Shown piece by piece: positions 53,148-62,903 of a stretch of 64,000 nt of DNA. How positions within the stretch are numbered: position 1 is the first letter of the stretch; each line of letters opens with the position of its first letter. The stretch is from assembly GCF_025685415.1 (NCBI RefSeq), contig NZ_JAGSYB010000001.1, forward strand, positions 1,178,001-1,242,000, given 5' to 3'. The notes beneath the pieces are model-generated. The model searched no databases and was not told the origin of the DNA. It worked only from the letters and a program-made list of their open reading frames with translations. A program made the translations under genes and the position numbers. The DNA is from Terriglobus aquaticus. Lineage in GTDB: Bacteria > Acidobacteriota > Terriglobia > Terriglobales > Acidobacteriaceae.

Positions 53148-54506
53148 CTAGCGGCGGCGGGTGGGTGTCGCGCGGCGTGCCGGAGCGGTACGGGCGGGTG
53201 CCTTCGCCTGGATCTCGCCACCGGTCATCTTCACCAGCAGCGGCTGCTGCGTGTAGCTGTCGAACGTGCCGACTACGTCTACCGTCGCGTCAACCGCCGG
53301 TGTCGTCTTCGGAGCCTCCTTCAACGTCACTTCCACGTCGGCCGTCTTCGGGTTTGCCGCCTTGGCATCGTCGGTCACGGCCAGCTTCAGGTCTGTTCCG
53401 TCGATCGAGACAACAACGCCCGAGAGGCGAGCTTCCTTGCCCTTGATCGGCGTGAACTCCTGCTCCGCCTGATCGGCGGTGCCGTTTTGGATGACAAACA
53501 TACGGTCAGCCAGGTTGGTCTTTGCCAAAGTCGGATCGTCCTGCTTGTCTGAAGCCAGAACCTGCGTCGCCTGATCGGCCGGCGTTGGCGCAGGCTTGAT
53601 CGAGGTCTTCAGGGTGTCCGGCATACTTACGCTCGCCGCAGCGGCCGTCTTCACCGCGTCATAACCATCGTCGCCACCGTGGTACTTCTTGTAGCAATAC
53701 GTGGCAACGGGCTGGAACTGCGCCTTGAACTGGTCCGGCGCGTAGGTCACGGCGCGGGTCGCGTAAAAGGTGCAGCTCAGGTAATCGGGCGGCGTGGACT
53801 GGTAGTAGGCCGTGCCCAAGTAATAGGTGTCCTGCAGGATCGGACCCGGCTGCTTGGTCTGGTCTTCCGGAACCGCCTTCAACTCGGAGGTGTACGCGGA
53901 GATGGCGGCCGGGTAGTCCTTCTTGCCCAGCGCGTCGATGCCGATGGCACTGTAGAAGATGGGCGCCAACTGCTTGGTTACGGTATCCCACTGACCCTGG
54001 TCCATCGCCGCCGGCTTGGTTGCGGCGAGACCGCGCGTGGCATAGCCGGCAGCCTTGTCATAGGCCGACTGGCGCGCCGCGGCGTCAGAGGACTGATCAC
54101 CCTGCGTCTTTGCGGCCGAAGTGGCGATGAACAGACCCTGGATGCTGTTCGGGTCGGCCTGCAGCAGGCGGTCTGCCGCATCGGCGGCTTTGGCCCAGTT
54201 CTGCTGGCTGTAGTAGGCCACGGCGAGCTGCTGCAGCACGGCGCTCTTCACGCTGCTCTGCGGGAACTGCTGAAGAAAGGCTTCTGCTGCCGCCGCTTTA
54301 CCGGCCGGATCGGCTGCCGTTGTCACCTTGTTGTACGCGTCAAATTCCGGCGGCGACAGCTGGACCTGGCCACCCGCGGCTGCCTGACCACCTGCTGCTG
54401 CTTGGCCGCCTGCGGCCGGCTGAGCCGCCGCCTGCGCTGCTGCCGAGTACGGTGCAGCCGCAATGGCTGCGGCCGCGAGCATCGAGGCGAAAATTGCCTT
54501 CTTCAT
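53148..54506 (-). CDS. Secreted TPR-like protein with Ala/Gly/Gln repeats
   Basis: A 452-aa exported protein. The signal peptide (IFASMLAAAAIAAAPYSAAA) is followed by three near-identical hexapeptides of the form QAAAGG. Then come helical TPR-like repeats (AVLQQLAVAYYSQQNWAKAA; YSAIGIDALGKKDYPAAISA). A C-terminal OB-like beta region (GVVVSIDGTDLKLAVTDDAK) ends in a basic tail TPTRRR. The ATG at 54506 has GGGAG 6 nt upstream. Function unknown; a periplasmic scaffold or binding role is inference. Confidence 0.75.
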   Translation of the reverse strand: MKKAIFASMLAAAAIAAAPYSAAAQAAAQPAAGGQAAAGGQAAAGGQVQLSPPEFDAYNKVTTAADPAGKAAAAEAFLQQFPQSSVKSAVLQQLAVAYYSQQNWAKAADAADRLLQADPNSIQGLFIATSAAKTQGDQSSDAAARQSAYDKAAGYATRGLAATKPAAMDQGQWDTVTKQLAPIFYSAIGIDALGKKDYPAAISAYTSELKAVPEDQTKQPGPILQDTYYLGTAYYQSTPPDYLSCTFYATRAVTYAPDQFKAQFQPVATYCYKKYHGGDDGYDAVKTAAAASVSMPDTLKTSIKPAPTPADQATQVLASDKQDDPTLAKTNLADRMFVIQNGTADQAEQEFTPIKGKEARLSGVVVSIDGTDLKLAVTDDAKAANPKTADVEVTLKEAPKTTPAVDATVDVVGTFDSYTQQPLLVKMTGGEIQAKAPARTAPARRATPTRRR

Positions 54507-54925
54507 CGAACACTCCCTGTGTGGTTCTAAATCGACTGGTCCCAAGAGAGACTCTGGCACTGCAAATACAGCGATACGATGCAAGCACTGTAACAGGTGT
54601 CGCTCGGCAGCGAATAACGGACCGATCTGCCGCGGAGCACCTGCGCCGGCTTCGAACGGTAAACGAGCGCCTACTGCGCCACCCCGCCCACGCCGTGCTG
54701 CTTTGGACGCCGCTCGGGGACAAACGTGTGCCTGCGCTCGCGGAGGTTAAAGTGACCCTTGCACGCCACGCCTTGCGGTTCCGGACTGCTTATCCACAAC
54801 AGATTGCGAGTACATTGCTTGATTCCGGCGGGAATGCCCTCTAGCCTGAATACATCCCGGCCGGTCCAACGGTGCGGGCGTCAGTCGCGCAACGCGGTTG
54901 TGCGGTTTTCGTGGAGGTCTCGACC
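54507..54925. other. Intergenic region between divergent secreted-protein and smc genes
   Basis: About 420 nt without a convincing gene. It must hold both divergent promoters. It also contains one perfect DnaA box (54790-54798). An open plus-strand frame runs through 54541-54844, but it has no good start signal and overlaps the start of the minus-strand gene. Confidence 0.4.
54790..54798 (+). promoter_or_regulatory. Perfect DnaA box upstream of smc
   Basis: TTATCCACA, the canonical nine-base DnaA site, lies 128 nt before the smc start. It is a single copy, so an origin is unlikely. DnaA control of smc or chance are both possible. Confidence 0.35.
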
Positions 54926-57900
54926 TTGCTCAAGCTCAAACGCGTTCAGATTCTTGGGTTCAAATCGTTTTGTGACCGCACCGACATGCAGCTTTCCGGC
55001 AACGGAATCGCCGCTGTGGTGGGACCGAACGGCTGTGGCAAGTCGAACATCTCCGACGCGATCACCTGGGTGCTGGGCGAGCAGTCGGCGAAGAGCCTCC
55101 GCGGAATCAAGATGGAAGACGTCATATTTGCGGGCACGCGGGACCGCAAACCAACCGGCATGGCGGAAGTTTCGCTGACGCTGGTCGACCCGGAGGTTTA
55201 CGACGGGCACGACCTGAACGAGCCGGTTGCGATTGACACGGCGTCGGTGGCCGACTGGGACGAAGCCGCCGAACGCCGTGCCGCCGCTGAGGCGACCGAG
55301 GCTGCCGTTGCAGAAGCGCAGCCCGGTCCACTTCAGCCTGAAGAAGAGGCTGAGGAGATCTTGGGCGAGGACGCCGCGGCTGCACCGGGCGAAGAAAACG
55401 CCCCCGCAGACGGTGCCCAGGCCGGTACGCAGACACAACCCGGCGTTGTGCTGAAGATGCGTCGGCGCAAGTTCAACCGCGCCCCGGTGCGCGCAGGCGA
55501 AATCACCGTGACGCGGCGCCTGTTCCGCTCCGGCGACTCCGAATACCTGCTGAACGGCAAGCTCTGCCGTCTTCGCGACATCCAGGACATCTTCTTCGGC
55601 ACGGGGCTGTCCGGTGAAAATTACGCCATCATCGGGCAGGAGCGCATCGGCCAACTGCTCAGCTCGAAGCCTCTGGATCGCCGCTCGATCATCGAGGAGG
55701 CTGCCGGCATCACCCGCTTCAAGACCAAGAAGCGCCTTGCCGAGCTGCGCCTGGAAGCTGCCAAGCAGAACCTCTCCCGCGTGGACGACATCTTCGACGA
55801 GGTCACGCGACAGATGGCGTCGCTGAAGCGCCAGGCGGCCAAAGCCGAGCGCTACGGTGAGCTGCGCGACGAGTTGCGCGGCAAACTGCGCATCGTCCTG
55901 CGCAGCCGGCTGCTGCAGATGGATGGTGAGCAACAGATTGCCACCGCCGCCGTGACCGATCTGACCACCAGGATCGACGCGCACGCTGGCACGCTGGAGT
56001 CGCTGGACGCCGAGCACGCGGCAGGCGTGGCGCGCGGATACGAACTCGATGAGGAGCTGCGCGCTGCGAATGGACGCGTGAACGAAACGCGCGTCGAAAT
56101 CGAACGCGCCACCGCGCGCATGCATTCGAACACCGACCGAGTGCAAGACCTGGCCGCGCGCCTGGCCAGCGGCGCCGATGAACTGCAGCAGGTGAAGCAC
56201 CACCTGGAAGCGCTCCGTGCCGATCGGGACGGTTTGCAGCTCTTTCTGGAAACCGCCACGGCAGACACTGCTGCTGCGCGCGACGCGGCCCAGGCCAAGC
56301 AGCGCGAGGCCTCTGAGTCCGCGGCGCAGGTGAACAACGCCGACCGCGAAGCACAGCAGGGCCGCCAGCAGAGTATGCAACTGGTGCAGCGCATCAGCCA
56401 GGTGCACCGCGAGGAGGCGCAAGCGACCGAGTCTCTGGCCGGTCTGGATCGCGAGGCGCAGCGACTGCAAACGGAGAGCCAGACGGCGCGCCAGGAGCTG
56501 GAAGCGCTCGGAAAGCAGCGCGGCCAGGTCTCGATCACGTTCGAAGGTGTAACCGATCGCCTGAAGCGCCTAGAGGCCGAGATCGCGCAATTGCGTCTTG
56601 ACCTGGAAGCGCGCCGCCGTGAAGAGATGGAGACGCGCCGCCGCGGCGACCATCTGCGCGCCGAGGCCGCGACGCTGCTGGGCCGCAAGAACTCGCTGGA
56701 GTCGCTCATCCGCGACCACAGCTACTCCACGGAAACGGTACGCAAGATCTTCAAGGCGAACCAGGCGAACGCGGGTGTGGCCCCGGTCGGAACGCTTGCC
56801 GACTTCCTGGAAGTCGATGATCAGTACGGTGCCGTTGTCGACGAGTTCCTGCGCGAAGAGCTGAACTACATCGTGGTGAAGAGCTGGGACGCCGCCGACC
56901 ACGGCATCGGCATGCTCAAGGGCAACGTAGACGGCCGCGCAACCTTCCTCGTTCACGAAGAGAACCCCCAGACCGGGTTCCCGTTCGCCGCAGGCATGGA
57001 AAGCCGATCGCACAACGTGGATCGCGTGCAGCCGCTGAAGAACTGCATCCGCGTTTTGAACGGCTTCGGTCGATCACTTGAGGTTGTGCTGCCCAAGCTG
57101 CGCGAAGGCTACATCGCGCCGGACAGCAACACCGCCCGTTCGCTCGCGATGGAGAACCCAGAGGCGTTCTTCCTTTCACCAAGTGGTGAGACGTTTCACA
57201 ACCTGACCGTGACCGGCGGCAAGGCACGTAGCGAAGGTCCGCTTGCCTTGAAGCGCGAGCTGCGCGACATCCAGGCGAAGCTCGAGCACGTACAGCAGGA
57301 ATTGAGCAACACCGAGCTTTCGGTTGGCGGCTTGACGAAGCAGATTCAGGAGCATCAACACGCTCTGGAATCCAAGCAGAACGAGCGTCGCGACGCTGAG
57401 CGTGAAGCCGCCAACAGTGGCGCTGCCCTGCGCCAGATGGAATCGGAAGCGGCCCGCATCGAGCGCCGCCTGACCGACTGGCAACTGCACTCAGAGCGCA
57501 ACCGCGACGCCCGCGCGCAAAAGCAGGACCTGATCGAGCGCAAGCAGGCCGAGGCGGCGCAACTGACCGCCGAGCGCGAGGCCATCGAGGCTCGCGTGAA
57601 CGAGGCCGTCTTGCGCGTAGACGATCTGCGCCGCAAGCGCGAAGAGGTGCAGGCCGCTGCCGCCGCCGCTGCCGCCGCATTGGCTGGCCTGGAAGAGCGC
57701 CGCCGTAACGCCTCCGCCAACTTCGAGCAGAACCAGCGCATGCAGAACACCCAGCAGCAGCGCCAGATGCAGCTTGAGTCGCAGATCGCGGCGAACACGG
57801 CCGAGCGCGCGCGTCGCGAAGAGGAGAACGTGCAACTCGCGGCGCAGCACACCGAGCTGACCGCCGCCCGCGAGCAGGCCGCCGCTGACGTGCAGCGCTT

Positions 57901-58801
57901 GACGGCCGAGGCGTCGGCTCTGCGAGCGTCGCTTGCAGAAAAGAACACCGCCCTGCGCACCCTGCGCGGCGAAGTCGAGACTCTGCGCGAACAGCGCAGC
58001 GGCCTGCAGCAGAAGATCGCCAAGCTGACCAGCGACATCGAGCACCTGGAAGCGCAGACCCTCGAAGACTTGAGCCTCGAGGCGGCTGCCCTGCGTGCAG
58101 ACGAAGCCGTGCAGCGCATCGACGATGCAACCACACTCGCCGCAGCGGAGCAGGAGACCCGGACCCTTAAAGGCAAGCTGGAAGCGATGGGTCCGGTCAA
58201 CATGATGGCGCTGGAAGAATTTGCCGAAGCGCAACAGCGCCACGGTTTCCTCGAAACCCAGCGCAAGGACCTGCTCGACTCCATCGGCAACACGCAGGCG
58301 TCGATCAAGGAGATCGACGAGATCAGCAAGGCCAAGTTCGACGAGGCCTTCGAGATCATCAACAAGAACTTCGCAGACACGTTCGTGAAGCTCTTCGGCG
58401 GCGGTCAAGCGTTCATGAAGCTGACCGACGAGGCAAACTCCGCCGAAAGCGGCATCGACCTGGTCGCGTCACCGCCGGGCAAAAAGCTGCAGAACGTTCT
58501 CCTGCTCTCCGGTGGCGAAAAGGCGCTCACTGCACTTTCGCTCCTCGTCGGCATCTTCGAATTCCAGCCCAGCCCGTTCTGCGTGCTGGACGAAGTGGAC
58601 GCCCCGCTGGACGAGGCCAACGTGGGCCGCTTTGCGCGCCTGATTCACGAGATGAGCAAGAACACGCAGTTTGTCGTCATCACGCACCACAAGCGCACCA
58701 TGAGCGAGGCCGACGTGATCTACGGCGTGACCATGCAAGAGCCAGGCGTGAGCAAGATCGTCAGCGTGAACCTGAACCGGGCTGAACGCCGCGTCGCGTA
58801 A
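54926..58801 (+). CDS. smc: Chromosome segregation protein SMC
   Basis: Condensin ATPase, 1291 aa, about 100 residues longer than usual. N-terminal head: LKLKRVQILGFKSFCDRTDM and Walker A GPNGCGKSNISD. Coiled coils flank a hinge near residues 605-755 (YGAVVDEFLREELNYIVVKS). C-terminal head: signature LLSGGEKALTALSLL and Walker B SPFCVLDEVDAPLDEANVGR. An acidic Ala/Glu/Pro-rich insertion of about 90 residues lies within the N-terminal head (nt about 55205-55470). I choose the TTG at 54926, where the conserved sequence begins, because GGAGG lies 7 nt before it. Confidence 0.96.
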   Translation: MLKLKRVQILGFKSFCDRTDMQLSGNGIAAVVGPNGCGKSNISDAITWVLGEQSAKSLRGIKMEDVIFAGTRDRKPTGMAEVSLTLVDPEVYDGHDLNEPVAIDTASVADWDEAAERRAAAEATEAAVAEAQPGPLQPEEEAEEILGEDAAAAPGEENAPADGAQAGTQTQPGVVLKMRRRKFNRAPVRAGEITVTRRLFRSGDSEYLLNGKLCRLRDIQDIFFGTGLSGENYAIIGQERIGQLLSSKPLDRRSIIEEAAGITRFKTKKRLAELRLEAAKQNLSRVDDIFDEVTRQMASLKRQAAKAERYGELRDELRGKLRIVLRSRLLQMDGEQQIATAAVTDLTTRIDAHAGTLESLDAEHAAGVARGYELDEELRAANGRVNETRVEIERATARMHSNTDRVQDLAARLASGADELQQVKHHLEALRADRDGLQLFLETATADTAAARDAAQAKQREASESAAQVNNADREAQQGRQQSMQLVQRISQVHREEAQATESLAGLDREAQRLQTESQTARQELEALGKQRGQVSITFEGVTDRLKRLEAEIAQLRLDLEARRREEMETRRRGDHLRAEAATLLGRKNSLESLIRDHSYSTETVRKIFKANQANAGVAPVGTLADFLEVDDQYGAVVDEFLREELNYIVVKSWDAADHGIGMLKGNVDGRATFLVHEENPQTGFPFAAGMESRSHNVDRVQPLKNCIRVLNGFGRSLEVVLPKLREGYIAPDSNTARSLAMENPEAFFLSPSGETFHNLTVTGGKARSEGPLALKRELRDIQAKLEHVQQELSNTELSVGGLTKQIQEHQHALESKQNERRDAEREAANSGAALRQMESEAARIERRLTDWQLHSERNRDARAQKQDLIERKQAEAAQLTAEREAIEARVNEAVLRVDDLRRKREEVQAAAAAAAAALAGLEERRRNASANFEQNQRMQNTQQQRQMQLESQIAANTAERARREEENVQLAAQHTELTAAREQAAADVQRLTAEASALRASLAEKNTALRTLRGEVETLREQRSGLQQKIAKLTSDIEHLEAQTLEDLSLEAAALRADEAVQRIDDATTLAAAEQETRTLKGKLEAMGPVNMMALEEFAEAQQRHGFLETQRKDLLDSIGNTQASIKEIDEISKAKFDEAFEIINKNFADTFVKLFGGGQAFMKLTDEANSAESGIDLVASPPGKKLQNVLLLSGGEKALTALSLLVGIFEFQPSPFCVLDEVDAPLDEANVGRFARLIHEMSKNTQFVVITHHKRTMSEADVIYGVTMQEPGVSKIVSVNLNRAERRVA

Positions 58802-58872
58802 GCCGCATCGTTGGTAACCGAGTGGGTGCGGCCCGGCTTCAGCTACAGGCCGGACCGTGTTCCACTAACAGC

Positions 58873-59814
58873 ATGGCGAACGAAGTTCCAGCGCTGGGCG
58901 GTCTGCCGCACGTTCTTTCCGGCAAGGTGCGTGACCTGTACGACGCGGGCGACGACCGCCTGTTCTTCGTCGCGTCCGACCGCATCTCGGCCTTCGACCA
59001 CGTGCTCGCCAGCACAATCCCTGACAAGGGCAAGGTGCTCACACAGATCTCGCTGTTCTGGTTCGATCACCTGCGCGAGATTGTGCCGAACCATCTAATC
59101 ACGGCCAGCATCGACAGCTACCCGCCTGCACTCCGCGCGTATCGCGATCAGCTTCAGGGCCGCAGCATGCTGGTTCGCCGCGCCCGCATGGTGCCGGTGG
59201 AATGCGTTGCTCGCGGCTATCTTTCCGGCTCCGGCTGGAAGGATTACCAGCGCGACGGCGCGGTCTGCGGCATCAAGCTTCCCGCCGGCCTGCGCGAAAG
59301 CGATCGCCTGCCCGAGCCGATCTTCACACCCGCTGCGAAGAACCACACCGGTCACGATGAAAACATCGGCTTCGACGCCGTGGTCGCCGCCGTCGGCGCA
59401 CCGCTGGCCGAGCACTTACGTGAGCTGACGCTCCGCATCTACGCGAAAGCCTCCGAGCACGCGGAAAGCAAGGGCCTCATCCTTGCCGATACCAAGTTCG
59501 AATTCGGCTTCGTCCCCGGGTCCGACCTCCACGGCACCCTTGCTGCACACGGGCAGGCTGCCGACGGTGACGTCCTGGTCCTTGCGGACGAGGTTCTCAC
59601 GCCGGACTCCTCTCGCTACTGGCTTGCCAGCGGTTACGCTCCCGGCGGGGCGCAGCCGTCGTTCGACAAGCAGTTCGTGCGCGATTACCTGCTCTCGATT
59701 CGCTGGAACCAGCAGCCGCCCGCGCCCGCCCTGCCGGATGAGGTGGTCGCGCAAACCCGAGCCAAATATCTGCAGGCATTTGAACTGCTAACGGGGCAAC
59801 CGCTGAAGGTCTAG
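58873..59814 (+). CDS. purC: Phosphoribosylaminoimidazole-succinocarboxamide synthase
   Basis: SAICAR synthetase of purine synthesis, 313 aa. Markers are LSGKVRDLYDAGDDRLFFVA, SDRISAFDHVLASTIPDKGK, VPVECVARGYLSGSGWKDYQ and ILADTKFEFGFVPGSD. The length is that of the longer, yeast-like type. The start at 58873 fits the family N-terminus. It follows smc by 71 nt, and cvpA starts 7 nt downstream. Confidence 0.96.
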   Translation: MANEVPALGGLPHVLSGKVRDLYDAGDDRLFFVASDRISAFDHVLASTIPDKGKVLTQISLFWFDHLREIVPNHLITASIDSYPPALRAYRDQLQGRSMLVRRARMVPVECVARGYLSGSGWKDYQRDGAVCGIKLPAGLRESDRLPEPIFTPAAKNHTGHDENIGFDAVVAAVGAPLAEHLRELTLRIYAKASEHAESKGLILADTKFEFGFVPGSDLHGTLAAHGQAADGDVLVLADEVLTPDSSRYWLASGYAPGGAQPSFDKQFVRDYLLSIRWNQQPPAPALPDEVVAQTRAKYLQAFELLTGQPLKV

Positions 59815-59821
59815 ACGGACG

Positions 59822-60436
59822 ATGCTACAGCTTCACCACGCCGTGGATCCTGTCGCGCCAACCACGTTCGGCGGGCTCAACGCTCTGGACTGGGCGCTGA
59901 TTGTGCTGGTCGGCGTGAGCACCGCCATGGCGTTCGTGCGCGGTCTCATCCGTTCGCTCATCTCCGCACTTGGCGTGCTGCTGGGCATTGTCCTGGCCGC
60001 CTGGTACGCTCCGGCGCTGGCCGACATTCTTCAGCAATGGATCCGGCAGCCGCAACTTGCAGAGATTGTGGCATTTCTGCTGATTCTTACCGGAACTTAT
60101 GTGGTGGCCGCGCTCATGGGCCGCGTTCTGCGCGGGGCGGCAAAAGCAGTGGGGCTGGGTTTCTTCGACCGGCTCGGCGGCGCCGCGTTCGGTTTCGCCA
60201 GGGCGGTGCTGGTGCTCGCGGTCGCGCTCATCCCAGCCGCGCCGTTTTTTTCCGCGCTGCCGTTTGCGCGAAATTCGATCCTTTTGCCCTATTTGCAGAC
60301 CGCCGCGCATGGGGTATCCTTCGTGATGCCGCAGGACTTTGGAAGAAGGCTGCTGTCCGGCAGCGTCCGTCGTGGCGGCGCTGCGGCAAAGCGCGGCTTC
60401 GCAACACAAACCACCGTTGAGGGAGAGGCACAGTGA
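59822..60436 (+). CDS. CvpA family membrane protein
   Basis: A 204-aa inner-membrane protein with four TM helices: LDWALIVLVGVSTAMAFVRG, LIRSLISALGVLLGIVLAAW, IVAFLLILTGTYVVAALMG and a fourth after LGFFDRLGGAAFGFARAVLV. The DRLGGxxFG motif is diagnostic of CvpA, first linked to colicin V production near purF. The C-terminal tail is basic. It is probably cotranscribed with purC and overlaps the next gene by 4 bases. Confidence 0.85.
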   Translation: MLQLHHAVDPVAPTTFGGLNALDWALIVLVGVSTAMAFVRGLIRSLISALGVLLGIVLAAWYAPALADILQQWIRQPQLAEIVAFLLILTGTYVVAALMGRVLRGAAKAVGLGFFDRLGGAAFGFARAVLVLAVALIPAAPFFSALPFARNSILLPYLQTAAHGVSFVMPQDFGRRLLSGSVRRGGAAAKRGFATQTTVEGEAQ

Positions 60437-60714
60437 GGCGTGAACTAGACATGCTGGTGGGACAGATGCATGCAAGCGGGATCTCGTACGAAGAGGGCGT
60501 CCGCGAGTTCAAGCGCCGCTTTCTGCTGCACGTCCTGACCAATCATCGCGGCAATCAGTGCAAGAGCGCGACCGAGCTCGGCATGCACCGCAACACCCTC
60601 AGCCGCACATTGACCGAGCTTGACCTGGACACCAGCCAGATCCGCAGCGGCATGAAGCGTCCGCCGCGTTCGGAGCGCCTGGCCAAGGTGCAGTCCATCA
60701 GCAGCGCCCGTTAG
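60433..60714 (+). CDS. Small Fis-type helix-turn-helix protein
   Basis: A 93-aa protein starting at GTG in a GTGA overlap with the cvpA-like gene. The segment RRFLLHVLTNHRGNQCKSAT then ELGMHRNTLSRTLTELDL matches the Fis-type HTH (GN..K.A..LG..RNTL.R.L.EL). It has no receiver or AAA+ domain. It probably acts as a nucleoid-associated or local DNA-binding factor. The basic C-terminus may help bind DNA. Confidence 0.82.
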   Translation: MRRELDMLVGQMHASGISYEEGVREFKRRFLLHVLTNHRGNQCKSATELGMHRNTLSRTLTELDLDTSQIRSGMKRPPRSERLAKVQSISSAR

Positions 60715-60737
60715 TTCCCTCTCTCGTCTAACCGTTG

Positions 60738-62846
60738 ATGCCTGTATGCTCCCGTCGCTGCGCGATGATCCTGCCGCTGGCGGCGACGCTTGCCCTGATT
60801 GGCACAAGTTCTCTTGGTGCGCAGGCCGACCAGCCCACACCTTCCGCACCCGCGGCTTCGGCCGCCGACGCGGGAGCGCAGTCCGCCGCGTCCGCGACTC
60901 CCGCACCGCAGGCTGCAGCGAGCCAGGGTAGCGCGACCACAGACTCGGCCTCCGCTGCCGCAGCGAGCGCCAGCGGCACTGCAGCATCTTCGGCCCCACC
61001 CGCAATCCCAGCTCACCCCATCACAGCGCACGAGCGGCGACTCGCCGATCGTGCCTACGATCGAGGGCTTGCGCACATGCGCGAACGCCGCTACGAAGAT
61101 GCGGCACGCGACTTCGCAACCGCCATCCAGCAGGATCCTTCACGGCCCAGCTTCTACCAGGCGCTTTCCGTTGCACAGGAGGCCCGTGTGACAGGCCTGC
61201 TGCAGCACGCGGCGCAAGAGCGCTCCAGCAATCCCGCGGCTGCGGACCGCCTGCTGGCGCAGGCCCGCGGCATCGACCCTGCGAACCCGCGTGTTCTGCA
61301 GCACGACACGACTGCCCTGCCAAGCCCGCTGGTCGCGCGACCGGCTCTGCAGCAACTTGCCTTTGTGCCCGCCGGTGCCATTGTTCCGCAGGTAAACCGA
61401 GTGGTCCACACCTTCCACGAGTCCACAGATACTCGCGCCTTCGCCGCAGAGCTTGGTTCCATCTACGGCTTGCGCCTTGCATTGGACCCGGATCTGCAGA
61501 GCCGCTCGTTCCGCGTAGACCTGGACGACGCCGATTACAACACGGCCATGAACGTGTTCGGCATGGTGGCGGGCGTCTTTCCCACGCCGCTCGACGAGCA
61601 CAGCATCCTGATTGCAGCGGACACGGAGCAGAACCGCAAACGCTTTGAGCACCTGCTCGAAGAGACGGTCCCGCTGCCCGGCTATAGCGCCGAGCAGATC
61701 AACGAAGTCGGCACGATGCTGCGGACCGTCTTCGAGCTTCCCGATCAGAAGCAGGTGCAAAGTTCGCCTCTGCTGAATGCTCTCGTCATCCGTGCTCCGG
61801 AAGACACGCTGCACGCGATGGACGCGGTGCTCGCCGACCTGATCGACAGCAGCAGCGAAGTCACCGTCGACGTGAAGCTGTACAGCGTGGACAGCAGCAA
61901 GGTACGCAATCTGGGCGTGACTCTGCCGACCTCCTTTACGCTGTTCTCCGCCCGTTCTGAGATTCAGAACGTGCTCAATAGCAACGCTTCCCTAATTCAG
62001 CAACTCATCGCGAACGGCGCTCTGCCGGCAGGTGCCACGGGCGCCCAAATCGCGGCGTATCTCGTCTTTGTCGCGGGCCTTGGGAACGGCAGCATCCTGC
62101 AGAACACATTGTTTCTCTTTGGCGGCGGTCTCAGCGCCCTTACCTCCGGCACCGGGAGCACGAATAGCTTCGGCGTAACGCCCATCGGCGTGGCGACCGC
62201 CTCTTTTCCCGCGTTGAACTTTGCCCTGCAGACCTCGCAGGCGGTCGCCCTGGACGACCTGCAGTTACGCGTCGCCGACCGGCAGACTGCAATCTTCAAA
62301 GCGGGTTCGCGCTATCCAATTCAGACGGCGATCTTCAGCGACATCGCGACCGGCACGAACGCCACCGGCTCGTTGTCGTCCCTGCTTTCGCAGTACCTGG
62401 GCAGTTCGGCAGCCAGCGCTCTCACGTCTGTGCCGACCATCCCGCAGTTTCAGTACGAAGACATCGGCCTGACGGTCAATGCGACGCCGCGTGTGATGAA
62501 TCGCGAAGAGGTCGCCCTGAAGCTTGAGGTAAAGATCTCCGCGCTGTCCGGCAACTCCATCAACGGCATCCCCATCCTGGCCAGCCGCGACATCGCATCC
62601 TCACTTTCGCTGCGTGACGGCGAAACCGTCGTCATGACCAGCCACGTTGCGGACAGCGAAGCCGCTGCGGTCACTGGCATTCCGGGCCTGAACTCTATCC
62701 CCGGTCTGCGCAACCTGACTGATAGAACCGACAACGATTCGCACACCACCCTCGTGCTGCTCGTCACGCCACACATCGTGCGCCACAGCCACGACCTACG
62801 CCGCGGCCCCTACGTTCCCGTGCAGAACCGACCCGACAACGAATAA
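60738..62846 (+). CDS. TPR-containing secretin (GspD/PilQ family)
   Basis: A 702-aa outer-membrane secretin. The signal peptide (AMILPLAATLALIGTSSLGA) is followed by an Ala/Ser/Pro-rich linker of about 70 residues, a TPR-like unit (RAYDRGLAHMRERRYEDAAR), N-domains (DADYNTAMNVFGMVAGVFPT; LLNALVIRAPEDTLHAMDAV) and the secretin domain (RNLGVTLPTSFTLF; MNREEVALKLEVKISALSGN; DGETVVMTSHVADSEAAAVT; LVLLVTPHIVRH). It is a paralogue of the secretin at the left edge but complete. No gsp or pil genes adjoin it. Confidence 0.88.
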   Translation: MPVCSRRCAMILPLAATLALIGTSSLGAQADQPTPSAPAASAADAGAQSAASATPAPQAAASQGSATTDSASAAAASASGTAASSAPPAIPAHPITAHERRLADRAYDRGLAHMRERRYEDAARDFATAIQQDPSRPSFYQALSVAQEARVTGLLQHAAQERSSNPAAADRLLAQARGIDPANPRVLQHDTTALPSPLVARPALQQLAFVPAGAIVPQVNRVVHTFHESTDTRAFAAELGSIYGLRLALDPDLQSRSFRVDLDDADYNTAMNVFGMVAGVFPTPLDEHSILIAADTEQNRKRFEHLLEETVPLPGYSAEQINEVGTMLRTVFELPDQKQVQSSPLLNALVIRAPEDTLHAMDAVLADLIDSSSEVTVDVKLYSVDSSKVRNLGVTLPTSFTLFSARSEIQNVLNSNASLIQQLIANGALPAGATGAQIAAYLVFVAGLGNGSILQNTLFLFGGGLSALTSGTGSTNSFGVTPIGVATASFPALNFALQTSQAVALDDLQLRVADRQTAIFKAGSRYPIQTAIFSDIATGTNATGSLSSLLSQYLGSSAASALTSVPTIPQFQYEDIGLTVNATPRVMNREEVALKLEVKISALSGNSINGIPILASRDIASSLSLRDGETVVMTSHVADSEAAAVTGIPGLNSIPGLRNLTDRTDNDSHTTLVLLVTPHIVRHSHDLRRGPYVPVQNRPDNE

Positions 62847-62903
62847 CCGAACGCGCGTTCATAATCTGTCGGAAGAAATGGGGCTTCAGATCGTCTCCAT
62901 GTA

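Noticed and set aside
54790-54798. Replication origin
   Set aside because: A single DnaA box with no cluster, no AT-rich unwinding element and no dnaA/dnaN/gyrB neighbours.
54541-54844. Plus-strand frame of about 100 codons between the secreted-protein gene and smc
   Set aside because: Composition is somewhat protein-like, but there is no start codon with a ribosome-binding site after the overlap with the minus-strand gene, and no recognisable family.
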